From positions 42,286-106,285 of the forward strand of contig NZ_LMSB01000013.1 in NCBI RefSeq assembly GCF_001428005.1: a stretch of 64,000 bases of DNA. The letters run 5' to 3'. This DNA is from Arthrobacter sp. Soil736. GTDB lineage: Bacteria > Actinomycetota > Actinomycetes > Actinomycetales > Micrococcaceae. The notes under the pieces are model-generated. The model saw only the letters and a program-made list of their open reading frames with translations, was not told the origin of the DNA and searched no databases. Of this stretch, positions 1 through 10,000 are shown piece by piece. The position numbers were made by a program, and so were the translations under genes. The stretch's first letter is position 1, and the number at the start of each line of letters is the position of its first letter.

Positions 1-341
1 ACGTGCACCTGGTCCTGGTGGATTTGCGCGACTGTGAGCTGGACGGGCAGCAGGCCGAGGACCGGCTCGCGGAGATCGACATCACGGTCAACCGCAACGC
101 CGTGCCGTTCGACCCGCGTCCGCCGATGGTCACCTCGGGGCTGCGGATCGGCACCCCGGCGCTGGCGACCCGCGGGTTCGGCGAGGCGGCCTTCGCGGAG
201 GTCGCGGACATCATCGCCGAGGCCCTCATCGCCGACGCCGGCGCGGACCTGTCGGGCCTGCGCTCCCGGGTGGAGGCCCTCGCCGAAGCCCACCCGCTCT
301 ACCCGGCCGTAGCCCACGTCGCCGCGGCAAAAACCGCGTAG
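1..341 (+). CDS. glyA: Serine hydroxymethyltransferase, C-terminal part (gene enters from the left edge)
   Basis: SHMT interconverts serine and glycine and loads tetrahydrofolate with a one-carbon unit in the cytosol. Only the last 112 or so residues are present, read in the frame that starts at base 3. The block [20 protein letters not shown] followed by [10 protein letters not shown] is the strongly conserved C-terminal SHMT signature. The gene ends with TAG at 339-341 and is followed by a strong hairpin. The serine dehydratase gene sdaA follows on the same strand, so this is a glycine/serine block, probably preceded by the gcv genes outside the window. The upstream catalytic lysine region is not visible. 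Confidence 0.95.
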   Translation, partial: VHLVLVDLRDCELDGQQAEDRLAEIDITVNRNAVPFDPRPPMVTSGLRIGTPALATRGFGEAAFAEVADIIAEALIADAGADLSGLRSRVEALAEAHPLYPAVAHVAAAKTA

Positions 342-357
342 CGTGGATTAAAACAGG

Positions 358-397
358 ACGACGGCGGGCGGCGCCACAAGCTGCCGCCCGCCGTCGT
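358..397 (+). terminator. Hairpin terminator after glyA
   Basis: A perfect 15-bp stem (ACGACGGCGGGCGGC at 358-372 with its complement at 383-397) encloses a 10-base loop, starting 16 bases after the glyA stop. There is no T-run, which is common for terminators in high-GC actinobacteria. Confidence 0.7.
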
Positions 398-488
398 ACT
401 GACCGAGTGCAAGCCGCGACCCGCGGCCAGGCAGTCATCCGGCGGGACCATCTGCCGGACCATAGTTAGACCTAGTTAGGAACCGACA

Positions 489-1912
489 ATGGCTGTTGGA
501 GTCTTCGACCTCTTCTCCATCGGAATAGGCCCATCCAGTTCGCACACGGTGGGCCCGATGCGGGCCGCCGCGGTGTTCGCCGAGGAGCTCAAGTCCTCCG
601 GACAGTTGGCGAGCGTGGCGTCGTTGCGGGTTGATCTCTACGGCTCGCTCGCCGCCACCGGGCACGGCCACGGCACCATGACGGCCATCCTGCTCGGCCT
701 GGAGGGCTTCCACCCCGAGCTGATCCTGCCCGAGGAAGTGGAGGAGCGGCTCGCCGCCATCGCCGAAACCGGCACCCTGCAGCTGGCCGGGTCCGTCCCG
801 CTGCCCTACGGGGTGAAGGACATGGTCCTGCGCCCGCTGACCATCCTGCCGCGGCACACCAACGGCATGACCTTCACCGTCTCCGACGCCGGCGGCGAGG
901 TCCTGCACAGCGCCACCTTCTTCTCTGTGGGCGGCGGCTTCATCGTCCGCGAGGGCGAAGAGGACGCGGCGCTGAAGGAACTCGACGAATCCAAGAAGGA
1001 ACTGCCGCTGCCGTTCCGCACGGCAGCGGAACTCCTGGGCCGCTGCCAGTCCAAGGGCCTGTCCATCGGCGAGATCATGTTCGTCAACGAACGTGCCTCC
1101 CGGTCCGAAGAGGAAATCCGCGAGGGCCTGCTCCACATCTACTCCGTGATGGAAGGCTGCGTGGAAACCAGCCTGAAGCGTGAAGGCCTGCTGCCCGGCG
1201 GGCTGAAGGTCCGCCGTCGTGCGCCGGACTGGCACGAGCGGCTCCTCAAGGAAAGCCGGGACCATGATCCCGGCTACCGGGAGGCTACCGGGACCCGAAG
1301 TACTGGCAGGAATGGGTGAACCTGATCGCCCTGGCGGTCAACGAGGAAAACGCCTCCGGCGGCAGGGTTGTGACCGCGCCGACGAACGGCGCCGCCGGCA
1401 TCATCCCCGCCGTGCTCTACTACGCGCTGCACTTCGCCCCCGGCATGGACAAGGCCAGCCAGCAGGACCGCGACGACGTCGTGGTCAAGTTCCTCCTGAC
1501 GGCCGGCGCCATCGGCGTGCTCTACAAGGAACAGGCGTCCATCTCGGGCGCCGAGGTCGGCTGCCAGGGCGAGGTGGGATCGGCGTCGTCCATGGCCGCA
1601 GCGGGCCTGGCCGAGGTCATGGGCGGCACCCCGGCGCAGGTGGAAAACGCCGCGGAAATCGCGATGGAACACAACCTGGGCCTGACCTGCGATCCGATCG
1701 GCGGGCTGGTCCAGGTGCCCTGCATCGAACGGAACGCCATCGCCGCGGCCAAGGCCATCAACGCCGCCAAGATGGCGCTCTGGGGCGACGGCTCGCACCG
1801 CGTGTCCCTCGACGAGGTCATCGTGACCATGCGCGAAACCGGCAAGGACATGAGCTCCAAATACAAGGAAACCGCCATGGGCGGCCTGGCCGTGAACGTC
1901 GTGGAGTGCTGA
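489..1912 (+). pseudogene. sdaA: L-serine ammonia-lyase (iron-sulfur type), frameshifted by an 11-bp tandem duplication
   Basis: SdaA deaminates L-serine to pyruvate and ammonia using a 4Fe-4S cluster. The first part, from ATG 489 (AGGA just upstream), carries the N-terminal signature [16 protein letters not shown] and runs about 264 codons in register before it shifts and stops at 1317-1319. The second part, open from about 1268 to TGA 1910-1912, carries [20 protein letters not shown] and all cluster cysteines: GCQGEVG, TCDPIGG, VPCIER and the C-terminal Cys of the final VVEC. The frames are separated by two adjacent copies of GGCTACCGGGA (1272-1293). Removing one copy gives an uninterrupted protein of about 470 residues, the normal family length, reading [12 protein letters not shown] across the joint. 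As read, the protein would lack the whole catalytic C-terminal half. This may be a real inactivating mutation or a reversible slippage state. Confidence 0.92.
1272..1293. repeat. 11-bp perfect tandem duplication inside sdaA
   Basis: GGCTACCGGGA occurs at 1272-1282 and again at 1283-1293 with no spacer and no extension of identity on either side. Eleven is not a multiple of three, so the duplication shifts the sdaA reading frame. Confidence 0.97.
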
Positions 1913-1937
1913 CTCCGGTAACCTGGGCTGCCGTGGC

Positions 1938-2453
1938 CTAATTGTGGGCGGCCGCCCACACGTTCAGGCTGGCGGCAAAGACCACCCAGGACAGGTACGG
2001 CAGCATCAACAGCCCGGCCGTCCGGCTGATCGGCCCGAAGCAGAGCACCGTAGCGGCGACTGCCAGGGCAAGGGCCACGATGATGACGAGCGCCAGCCAG
2101 AGGGCTGCGGACCCGAGCGCCGGATACAGCCCGAAGAACACGGGCGTCCAGGCCAGATTCAGGCCCAGCTGCAGGCAGTACACGGTGAGCGCTGTCCTGC
2201 GTCCGGGGGCGTCGCTCCGCCACACGAGCCAGGCGGCCACGGCCATGGCCGTATACAGCGCCGTCCACACCGAGCCGAACACCCAATTGGGCGGAGACCA
2301 GGGCGCCTTGTCCGCCGTGGCATACCAGCCGTCGACGTTGCCCACGGTGACCTGGGAACCGAGCCAAGCGACCACGGCAGAGGCAGCCAGGAACGCAAGG
2401 AGCGCTGCCGCCTGAACGGCCTTTCCGCCGCGGCCGTGGTCCTTGGGTTCCAT
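1938..2453 (-). CDS. tspO: TspO/MBR family membrane protein
   Basis: 171 residues with five hydrophobic helices and the tryptophan-rich pattern of the TspO/MBR family (peripheral benzodiazepine receptor homologues), which bind porphyrins and other small hydrophobic ligands in the membrane. Recognisable family blocks are WYATADKAPWSPPNWVFG in the first loop, WTALYTAMAVAAWLVW in helix 2 and NLAWTPVFFGL in helix 3; the last helix ends ASLNVWAAAHN. Length is normal for the family. The ATG start at 2453 is the only good one. It is convergent with sdaA (25 bases between stops) and transcribed alone, so the context gives no substrate. Confidence 0.92.
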   Translation of the reverse strand: MEPKDHGRGGKAVQAAALLAFLAASAVVAWLGSQVTVGNVDGWYATADKAPWSPPNWVFGSVWTALYTAMAVAAWLVWRSDAPGRRTALTVYCLQLGLNLAWTPVFFGLYPALGSAALWLALVIIVALALAVAATVLCFGPISRTAGLLMLPYLSWVVFAASLNVWAAAHN

Positions 2454-2544
2454 GGTTCAACAGTTGCCACGGGAGGACGGAGAGTCAAGCCGGTGCGAAC
2501 GGTCGGCCCTGTGAACTGTATGACGCCGGTGCAACCATGGACGC

Positions 2545-3408
2545 ATGGGCAGAGGATATGATCCCGGCTTCCTGCGGGCGGCCGTTGAACTGCCCTGCCC
2601 GGACCGCCCCACCGTCCTCCTCGACTACACCCACTTCTCCGTCCGGCTCGTGCCAGCGCGCAGGCTTGCCGCGGTGGTGGGCGTCAACATCAACGGCCGT
2701 GAGCTGGTGCCGCTTGACCGGATTGGAATCTGGCATTTCGACCCCAGAGTGCCCCGGAGCGTGCAGGCCGGGCCCGAGGTCTACCGCCACAACAGCCTGG
2801 ACCGCGGCCACCTGGTCCGGCGCCTCGACCCCGTGTGGGGCGATGACGCCACGGCACTGACCGCCAACCAGGACACATTCGCCTATCCCAACGCTGCCCC
2901 GCAGGCATCGGACTTCAACCAGGGCAAGGAACTGTGGCTCGGGCTGGAGGACCATGTGCTGAACCATGCCGGTCAGTACGACGCGAGGATCAGCGTCTTC
3001 ACCGGGCCTGTCCTGGCCGACGACGACGTGCCGTACCGGGGAGTCCAGATACCGCGGAAATTCTGGAAAATAGCAGCCTGGACCATGGAGGGGACGCTGG
3101 CTGCCGCGGGATTCCTGCTGGACCAGTCTCCGCAGCTGGGCAAGGAGGAACTGGCGCGGGCCGTCCGGGAGCGGCTGCTGGCGGACGAGCCGCCGCCCCT
3201 TGGCCCGTTCCGCGCCTTCCAGGTCCCGGTGCCGCAGATAGCGGCGCTGACCGGAATACCGCTCACCAGGCTTGAGGAGGCCGACCGCATTTCCTCAGGT
3301 GCAGGCCCCGCAGGTCCAGGCCCGGCGGGTCCAGGCCCAAGTGACACGGAACCCGGCGGGGAAGGCAACGCGATGGTCCTCACTGACCTCAGCCAGATAC
3401 GGCTGTGA
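2545..3408 (+). CDS. DNA/RNA non-specific endonuclease (NUC family)
   Basis: 287 residues related to the Serratia/NucA beta-beta-alpha-metal nucleases. The key motif is LDRGHLVRR around residues 89-97 (the DRGH variant, in which His is the general base), followed by TANQDTFAYPNAAPQ and FNQGKELWLGLE with the Asn expected to bind the metal. The family block ISVFTGPVL precedes the C-terminal half. No signal peptide is seen, so the enzyme is probably cytoplasmic, unlike secreted NUC enzymes. Near residues 252-265 the C-terminal tail has a GPAGP repeat. Start at ATG 2545 is chosen because the family N-terminus begins shortly afterwards; there is no strong ribosome-binding site. It diverges from tspO. 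Confidence 0.88.
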   Translation: MGRGYDPGFLRAAVELPCPDRPTVLLDYTHFSVRLVPARRLAAVVGVNINGRELVPLDRIGIWHFDPRVPRSVQAGPEVYRHNSLDRGHLVRRLDPVWGDDATALTANQDTFAYPNAAPQASDFNQGKELWLGLEDHVLNHAGQYDARISVFTGPVLADDDVPYRGVQIPRKFWKIAAWTMEGTLAAAGFLLDQSPQLGKEELARAVRERLLADEPPPLGPFRAFQVPVPQIAALTGIPLTRLEEADRISSGAGPAGPGPAGPGPSDTEPGGEGNAMVLTDLSQIRL

Positions 3409-3504
3409 GCAGCATGGCATCCATCCATCCAGCCAGCGGCAAGGCTGGGCGGATAGACTTGAGGCTGCCTCTCCGGGCACCTGCTGAAGAAACGTACGCG
3501 AAGA

Positions 3505-4593
3505 TTGGACACGGCACACTTGCGAGAATTCACTGCCCGCTTTGCCTCCGCCGAGGAGGTCGCCAACTGGGACTCCCACGTCACCGCGAATCCGAACGGC
3601 GGAAACCTGCTTCAGTCTGAGGCCTTCGCGGACGTCAAGCAGCACTTCGGGTGGAAGACACTCCACCTCGTCTACGAAACGGCTGACTACACGAGCTATA
3701 ACCTCGTGCTGGAAAAATCCTTTCCGGTGCTGGGGAAGCTCTGGTACCTCATCAAGGGGCCCGATGTTGCCGCCGTCGAAGACATTCCGGGCATCGCTGC
3801 GGCCAACGCAGACTTCGTCAAGAGGGCACGGCTGGGCGTCTTCGCCATCAAGATCGAGCCTGACATCGTGCAAAGCGACTCGGCACGGGAAGTCATCGAA
3901 AAAGCCGGGCTGGTCAAGACCCACAACCTGCAGCCCAACGACTCCACGGCCCTCCTGGATATTTCCCCGGACGAGAACCAGCTACTCCGTAATCTGCATT
4001 CGCGGGGCAGGAATGCCGTCCGGCGCGCCATCCGTGAGGGCGTCGACGTGCACAACGTGGACCCCACCGAGGAGAATTTCAGGGCCATGTATGCGCTCAT
4101 GACCAACACCGTGGAGGCAAAATCCCAGGTCCGTGTCCGCGAGTATGAGTACTACCGCCAGTTCTGGACCAATTTCGTCAAGCGGGGCCAGGGACGGCTT
4201 CTGTTCGTCTACGAAAACGGCGTACCGTCAGTGGGGGCGTTCGTGATCAACTACGGGCGCAAGGGCACGTACAAGGACGGCGGATCCCTGCAGAAACGCA
4301 GGCAGTACGGCGACTCGCACCTGGTGCAGTGGACGGCGATCAACCAGCTCAAAGAGCTGGGCTGCACCGAATACGATTTCTGCGGTACCCCGCCCAGCGA
4401 CAAACTCAAGGACACATCCAACCCGTTCCACGGACTGGGGCTTTTCAAGACCAGCTTCAGCAAGACGGTCACCGACTTCGTTGGCTGTTACGACCAGGTC
4501 ATCAGCCCGCTGAAATACAAGGCGTGGATGGCAGCGGGCGAGCGCGTGGCCCGGCAGGTGTACACCCGGCGGACGGGACAGCAGTTCTACTAA
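3505..4593 (+). CDS. FemABX-type aminoacyltransferase (peptidoglycan interpeptide bridge)
   Basis: 362 residues of the FemX/FemA fold, two linked GNAT-like domains that transfer an amino acid from aminoacyl-tRNA to the lipid II stem peptide on the inner face of the membrane. The first half has NLLQSEAFADVKQHFGW (residues about 32-48); the core contains the family signature LHSRGRNAVRRAIREGV near residue 168, and the second domain has GRLLFVYENGVPSVGAF and GDSHLVQWTAINQLKELG, ending with the usual GLGLFKTSF. Family members of similar length make the mono- or oligo-amino-acid bridges of Arthrobacter-type walls. A TTG at 3505 opens the frame; a second TTG at 3520 (MREFTARFA) is an alternative start. 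It sits next to a Thr/Ser exporter; which residue it transfers cannot be read from the sequence. Confidence 0.88.
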   Translation: MDTAHLREFTARFASAEEVANWDSHVTANPNGGNLLQSEAFADVKQHFGWKTLHLVYETADYTSYNLVLEKSFPVLGKLWYLIKGPDVAAVEDIPGIAAANADFVKRARLGVFAIKIEPDIVQSDSAREVIEKAGLVKTHNLQPNDSTALLDISPDENQLLRNLHSRGRNAVRRAIREGVDVHNVDPTEENFRAMYALMTNTVEAKSQVRVREYEYYRQFWTNFVKRGQGRLLFVYENGVPSVGAFVINYGRKGTYKDGGSLQKRRQYGDSHLVQWTAINQLKELGCTEYDFCGTPPSDKLKDTSNPFHGLGLFKTSFSKTVTDFVGCYDQVISPLKYKAWMAAGERVARQVYTRRTGQQFY

Positions 4594-4624
4594 GGTCACA
4601 GGCACGGCACGGAGGGAGGCCCGA

Positions 4625-6121
4625 ATGACTAAACAGCCCCGCGGCGGCAATAGGCCGCACACGGAAGGGCTGCCCAAAACAGAGCCGCTCACGGCCTCCC
4701 AGGTGCACCAGAACGCGGCGGCCAAGCGCATGCTGCGCCGCCTGGTCCAGAGTGAGAGCCCGCCGACGGCGCCGCTGAGCATCGTGGACAGGCTTACCGG
4801 CAGCCCCTACGCCAACCCCATGATCCAGGTGGGCGGCATTGACGCGTCCGCGCGCAAGACCATGGACTTTGCGCTGCGCCTCGCCGAATCGATGTTCCGG
4901 TACGGCGCCGGTGCCCTCGAGGTGGAAACCAGCATTATCGCGGTCACGGCGGCGCTCGGCCTGAGCAACATCGAGGTGGACATCACCAACCAGTCGGTCG
5001 CCATCAACTATGCGCCGCAGGACCAGACGCCCATCTCGCTGCTGCGCGTCGTGCGCTCCTGGACGAACAACTACGCCGGCCTTGCCAAAGTCCACCAGCT
5101 GGTCACGGACATCGTGGCGGGCGGCGTGGGCCGGGACGAGGCCATCCGGCGGCTGGACGAGATCATCCGCAGCCCCAAGCCGTTCCCGCGCTGGATGGTC
5201 ACCGTGGCGTTCGGAGTCTTCTCCGCGGTGTTCGTGGGGGTCCTCGGCGGCGGTCCGGGCGCGTCCGGCATCGCGTTCGCCTCAAACCTGCTGATCAGCC
5301 TGCTGGCCCGGCAACTGGGCCGCTGGCGCACGCCGGACTTCTTCAACACGGCGGCCTGTTCCTTTGTGGTGACGCTGATCGCGCTGCTCATGTGGCGGTT
5401 CGGCAGCCCCGTGGGGATCCAGATTGCTCCGGCCATCGTCGTGGTGGGCGGGATCCTGCTGCTGCTTCCCACCGGGCGCCTCGTCTCCTCGGTCCAGGAC
5501 GCCATCAACGGCTTCCCCGTCACGGCGGCGGGCCGGTTCCTGTCCACCGTGCTGACATTCGGAGCGCTGGTCGCAGGTATTGCGGTGGCGTTCGTGGTGG
5601 GCGACATGACCGGCATGGAACCGATCAACGTCACCGAGACGTTCCCGCCCGCGTATCCGCTGTGGGCGCTGGTCATCATGGTCGCGGTGGCCGTCGTGGC
5701 CATCGGCATCACCGAGCAGACGGACTGGAAGCTGCTGCTTCCGACGGCGGCCGTGGGCGTGGTGGGCCACCTGGTCCTGATCGCGGGGGAGACGCTCGGC
5801 GTTGGCCCGCGGTTTTCCGCCGCGCTGGCCGCCGTCGTGATCGGCCTGCTGGCCCGGGTGGTGGCGCTGCGGATGGGTGCCCCGCAGCTGGTGGTCGCCG
5901 TGCCGGCGGCGCTCATTCTCCTGCCCGGACTCACCATCTTCCGCTCGATGTACGTCCTGACGATTGAGGAATCCGAAATCCTGCTCGGCGCCGGCGGGAT
6001 GCTGAGTGCCGGGGCGATTGTGTTCGGCGTCGCCGGCGGGATTGTGCTCGGCGACACGCTCGCGCGGCCGCTCACCCGGAGCCTCGCGAGCAATGAACGA
6101 CGGCGGGCCCGCCGCCGCTAG
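4625..6121 (+). CDS. Threonine/serine exporter family protein (ThrE-type)
   Basis: 498 residues with the two-part ThrE architecture: an N-terminal soluble domain (about residues 60-195) with DASARKTMDFALRLAESMF, RYGAGALEVETSI and LLRVVRSWTNNYAGLAKVH, and then about ten membrane helices (residues 195-485). The N-terminal domain of ThrE resembles a hydrolase and is family-conserved. Corynebacterium ThrE exports threonine and serine across the cytoplasmic membrane using proton motive force; the same role is likely here but substrate is inferred. Start ATG 4625 follows a strong GGAGGGAGG site. It is 31 bases downstream of the FemX-like gene and probably cotranscribed. Its TAG overlaps the TAG of the convergent gene in the shared CTAG at 6118-6121. 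Confidence 0.87.
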   Translation: MTKQPRGGNRPHTEGLPKTEPLTASQVHQNAAAKRMLRRLVQSESPPTAPLSIVDRLTGSPYANPMIQVGGIDASARKTMDFALRLAESMFRYGAGALEVETSIIAVTAALGLSNIEVDITNQSVAINYAPQDQTPISLLRVVRSWTNNYAGLAKVHQLVTDIVAGGVGRDEAIRRLDEIIRSPKPFPRWMVTVAFGVFSAVFVGVLGGGPGASGIAFASNLLISLLARQLGRWRTPDFFNTAACSFVVTLIALLMWRFGSPVGIQIAPAIVVVGGILLLLPTGRLVSSVQDAINGFPVTAAGRFLSTVLTFGALVAGIAVAFVVGDMTGMEPINVTETFPPAYPLWALVIMVAVAVVAIGITEQTDWKLLLPTAAVGVVGHLVLIAGETLGVGPRFSAALAAVVIGLLARVVALRMGAPQLVVAVPAALILLPGLTIFRSMYVLTIEESEILLGAGGMLSAGAIVFGVAGGIVLGDTLARPLTRSLASNERRRARRR

Positions 6122-6957
6122 ATCTTTCCGATCGGCAGCTTCTTCTCGGCCTGGAAGTCATCCTCGACGCGTCCCATGGCCCAGTAACCGGACAGCGACA
6201 CCTGGCCGCGCTCCAGGCCGCGCTGGCGGAACAGCACCTCCCGCAGGCCCTTCATGTAGCCGCGTTCACCGTGGGCAAAGACGTCAACCCTGCCGTCGGG
6301 CCACTCGGCATCGCGGACCGCGTTGACCAGCAGGTCGCTGCCGCCGGCCGGGGCGCCGTCGCGTTTCAGCCAGACCAGCTCCAAGGCCGCCGGCGCGGCA
6401 ATCGGCTGGACATCGGCGTCGGTGTCCACTTCCAGGAACGCCAGGCCCCGGGCGCCGGAAGGCAGGGACTCGATGACGGCGGCGATCGCCGGCAGGGCGG
6501 CTTCGTCTCCGGCCAGAAGATACCAGTCGGCCGCGGGGTCCGGGTTGTAGCCCCCGCCCGGTCCCGTGAAGATGAGCGAGTCGCCGGGCTGGGCGGCGGC
6601 CGCCCAGGGGCCCGCCAGGCCTTCGTCCCCGTGGATGACGAAGTCGATGGCCAGCTCGCCGGCAGCCGCGTCCACCCAGCGCACGGTGTAGGTCCGGGTG
6701 TGCGGCCACAGCTCCCGCGGCATTGATTCGCGGACGGCCCACAGGTCCAGCGGCTCGGGGTAGTCCACACCCTTCTGCGGAAAGGCGATCTTGACGTACC
6801 TGTCCACAAAGTCGTTGTTGACGTACTCCGCGAAGCCCTCTCCGCCGGCGACAATGCGCACCATGTGGGCCGAAAGCTGCTCCCGGCGCAGGACGGTCAG
6901 GTTGATCTGGGGACGGGATTTCCGCGTGGCGGACGTAGCGGCGGGAACAGAAGTCAT
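6118..6957 (-). CDS. Siderophore-interacting protein (FAD-dependent ferric-siderophore reductase)
   Basis: 279 residues of the ViuB/SIP family, cytosolic flavoproteins that reduce Fe(III)-siderophores with NAD(P)H to release iron. The N-terminal FAD-binding barrel contains the flavin motif RTYTVR (about residue 88) and DFVIHGDEGLAGPWA, and the C-terminal part has the SIP block GYWAMGRVEDDF with the terminal KKLPIGKI tail. Length is typical. The ATG is preceded, one base away, by an IdeR/DtxR-like iron box, and TAGGCT-N7-ATG makes the gene look leaderless; iron-dependent repression is therefore likely. The regulator gene ideR lies 24 kb downstream in the same window. Confidence 0.93.
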   Translation of the reverse strand: MTSVPAATSATRKSRPQINLTVLRREQLSAHMVRIVAGGEGFAEYVNNDFVDRYVKIAFPQKGVDYPEPLDLWAVRESMPRELWPHTRTYTVRWVDAAAGELAIDFVIHGDEGLAGPWAAAAQPGDSLIFTGPGGGYNPDPAADWYLLAGDEAALPAIAAVIESLPSGARGLAFLEVDTDADVQPIAAPAALELVWLKRDGAPAGGSDLLVNAVRDAEWPDGRVDVFAHGERGYMKGLREVLFRQRGLERGQVSLSGYWAMGRVEDDFQAEKKLPIGKI

Positions 6958-6976
6958 GAAAGTAAGCCTAGGCTAA
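6958..6976 (-). promoter_or_regulatory. IdeR/DtxR iron box overlapping a leaderless promoter
   Basis: Read on the minus strand, TTAGCCTAGGCTTACTTTC matches the DtxR/IdeR consensus TTAGGTTAGGCTAACCTAA at about 13 of 19 positions, best in the central TAGGCT. The same TAGGCT sits 7 bases before the ATG of the siderophore reductase and can serve as its -10 box, so a bound repressor would cover the core promoter. Confidence 0.7.
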
Positions 6977-7079
6977 GTCCGGTGCCCGCCGTCCTCCGGC
7001 TACCTTGCGGGTTCGCTAGATTACTGCACTTGTTGGTCTAATTGGTGTGGACTTCATCGCAGCCGACCGGGGGACTGTC

Positions 7080-10000
7080 ATGCCAACGCCAAAAAACTTC
7101 CTTGCACAGCACAGGCGGTTGCTTCAGGCGACAGGCTTTTCAGCGGTGACCGCGCTGATGGCGGCGGCCGCTTTTCTCTATCCGGGCGTCAAATCAGCCG
7201 ATGTGGATCTCAACGACGGCGGCGTCTGGGTGACCAACAAGAGCGTTGGGATGACCGCACGGCTCAACTATCCGTCGAAGACCCTGGACGGCGGCGTGAC
7301 GCCGCCGGGGGCGGGCTTCGACATCCTCCAGCACGAGGGCGAAGTATTGGTGGACGCCGGCTCGTCCCTGACGGCGGTGGACCCGGCAGCCATGCGGCTC
7401 GGCGAACCGGTCATGCTGCCCGGGGGCGTCACCGCCGCTGCCGGGCAGGGCGCCTACGTCTTCAGCGATCCGGGCACGGGGGAGGCCTGGCTGGCTTCGA
7501 CCGACACCGTCCGGGGTTTTGACCGGCAGACCTCGGAGCCCGTGATTTCCGGGGCGCCGAACCTTCAGGCTGTGATCGGAGCGGACGGTGCCGCCTACAT
7601 CGCCAACCCCGCGGCACATGAGGTCAGCCGGCTGACCGTCGAGGACGACGGATCCGCCGGGGACAAGGCAACGGCGTCCTACGCCGACTTTTCCGCCGCG
7701 AAGAGTCTTCAGCTCACGACGGTGGGAGCCGACGCGGTGCTGCTGGACCCCGATTCCGGCCGGCTTTACCTGCCCGGGGGCCGGACGGTTGACCTGCCCG
7801 GCGCCGAGGGGTCACGGCTGCAGCAGCCCGGCCCCGCAGGCAGCTTCGTCGCCATCGCCACGCCCGAGGGCCTGGTCGAACAGCCGCTGGACGGCTCCGC
7901 GGCCACCACAAAGACCTCAGGCGGGAACGGAAATCCGGTCCGCCCCGTGCAGCTGGACGGCTGTGTGCATGCGGCTTGGAACAAGAGCAACCTGTACCTT
8001 CGGGACTGCGCCGATGACGTCCACGACAAGCTGACGGATGTCCCGAACGCCAACAACAAGTCCGAGCTGGTCTTCCGGGTCAACCGCAGCGTTGTGGTGC
8101 TCAACGACACCAACGGCGGCAACGTGTGGCTCGTCCAGCAGGCGATGCAGCTGGTCAACAACTGGCAGGACCTCCAGACGCCGCCGAACCGGTCGGAGGA
8201 GGAGAAGGAAGACGCCGCCGACCAGAATCCGCTCAACCAGCTCCCGGACCGCACCAAGGCCAACCGGCCGCCCAACGCCCAGGACGACGTCTTCGGCGTC
8301 AGGCCGGGCAAGACCACGCTGCTGACTCCGCTGGACAACGACTCGGACCCGGACGGCGACCTGCTGACCCTGAATGTTCTCGGTTCGGGGCCGGGCAACG
8401 GCACGGCGCAGCCCATCTACAACGGCTCCGCCCTGCAGATCAGTGTTCCCGAGAAGGCCTCGGGAACGTCCGACTTCGGCTACCAGGTGGACGACGGCCG
8501 GGGCAAGAGCGCACAGGCCCGGATCAGGGTGGCCGTGCGGTCGGACTCGGAGAACGGTCCGCCCACCCAAAAACGAAAAACCGTCATCCTCCTCGAACAG
8601 GGAAAGTCCGTCAGCCAGAATGTGCTGACGGACTGGACAGACCCTGACGGCGACGACCTCTTCCTGAAGGCCGCAACGGCGGACAACGGCAATGACCAGG
8701 TCCAGGTGCGCCCGGACGGCCTGCTGCAGTTCCAGGACGTCGGCACCACTCTGGGCCGCAAGGAGGTCGCCCTCCGGGTCTCCGACGGCCGGACCGAGAT
8801 CGAGGGCAAGATTACCGTGGAGGTGCGCCCCCGCGGGAGCCTGCCGCCGGTGGCAAACCCCGATCACCTGAGCGTTGTTGCCGGCATGGACGCGGTGGTT
8901 TCTCCACTGGAAAACGATTTTGACCCGGCCGGCGCCACGCTGCGGCTGGCCCGGGTGGAGGGTCCTCCGGCCGCCAAGGTGGCTCCCCATTTTGACTCCG
9001 GCACCTTCGTCTTCAATGCCCCGGCCGCCGGCACCTATTACGTGACCTACCAGGTGACCAACGGGCCCGCGAGCCAGCTGGGCCTTGTCAGGATCGATGT
9101 CACCAACGGCGGAACCAACGGCGCCCCGGTGGCCGTCCGGGATGTTGCACGGCTGCCGCAGGGCGGCCAGACGCTCGTGGATGCGCTGGCCAACGACATC
9201 GACCCCGCCGGCGGCGTGCTCGTCATCCAATCGGTCAACCTTCCTTCCGGATCGCCCCTGTCCGTGGCCGTTCTCGACCACAGCGTGATCAAGATCAGCG
9301 ATGCGCACGGCCTGGCCGCACCGGCAACGTTCACGTACACGGTGTCGAACGGCCTGGAGAGCTCGGTCGGTGAGGTGACCGTTCAGCCGGTGCCCGCACC
9401 GGCACGGCTGCGGCCGCCCCGCGCGGTGCCGGACGAAATCACAGTGCGCGCCAACGACGTTGCCACCGTGAATGTGCTGGCCAACGACAGCCACCCGGAC
9501 GGGGCAACACTGGCGCTGAAGCCGCAGCTTGCCCAGACAGTAGACACCGCCGACGGGCTGCTGGGCATTTCCGGCGACGTCCTGCGGTTCAAGGCCGGCC
9601 CGACGGCGAAGACGGTGCACGCCATCTACGTCGTCCGGGGTCCTGACGGCCAGGAGTCCTCCGCGCAGGTCACCATCCGCATCAAGGGCGGGGGCGCCGA
9701 CCAGAATTCCCGGCCTGAACCGAAGAACCTCACCGCCCGCACGATCGCCGGCCGCGCCACGCGCATCCAGGTTCCGCTGGACGGCATAGACCCCGACGGC
9801 GATTCCGTGTCGCTGGTCGGCCTGGACAAGGCGCCGGCCCAGGGGACCGTCACCGTCGGCGCAACGTACCTGGAGTACACGGCGTCGGCGAAGGCCGCCG
9901 GGCAGGATGCCTTCAGCTACGTCGTGCAGGACACGTTCGGCGTCCGCAGCACAGCCACCGTGGCGGTGGGCATCGGTGCCGCAACCGCCGCCAACCAGCC

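Noticed and set aside
489..1912. Programmed frameshift as explanation for sdaA
   Set aside because: The frame change is fully explained by an exact 11-bp duplication and there is no slippery site; a mutation is simpler.
7047..7079. Earlier GTG start of the giant repeat protein
   Set aside because: No ribosome-binding site in front of it, whereas ATG 7080 has GGGGG six bases upstream.
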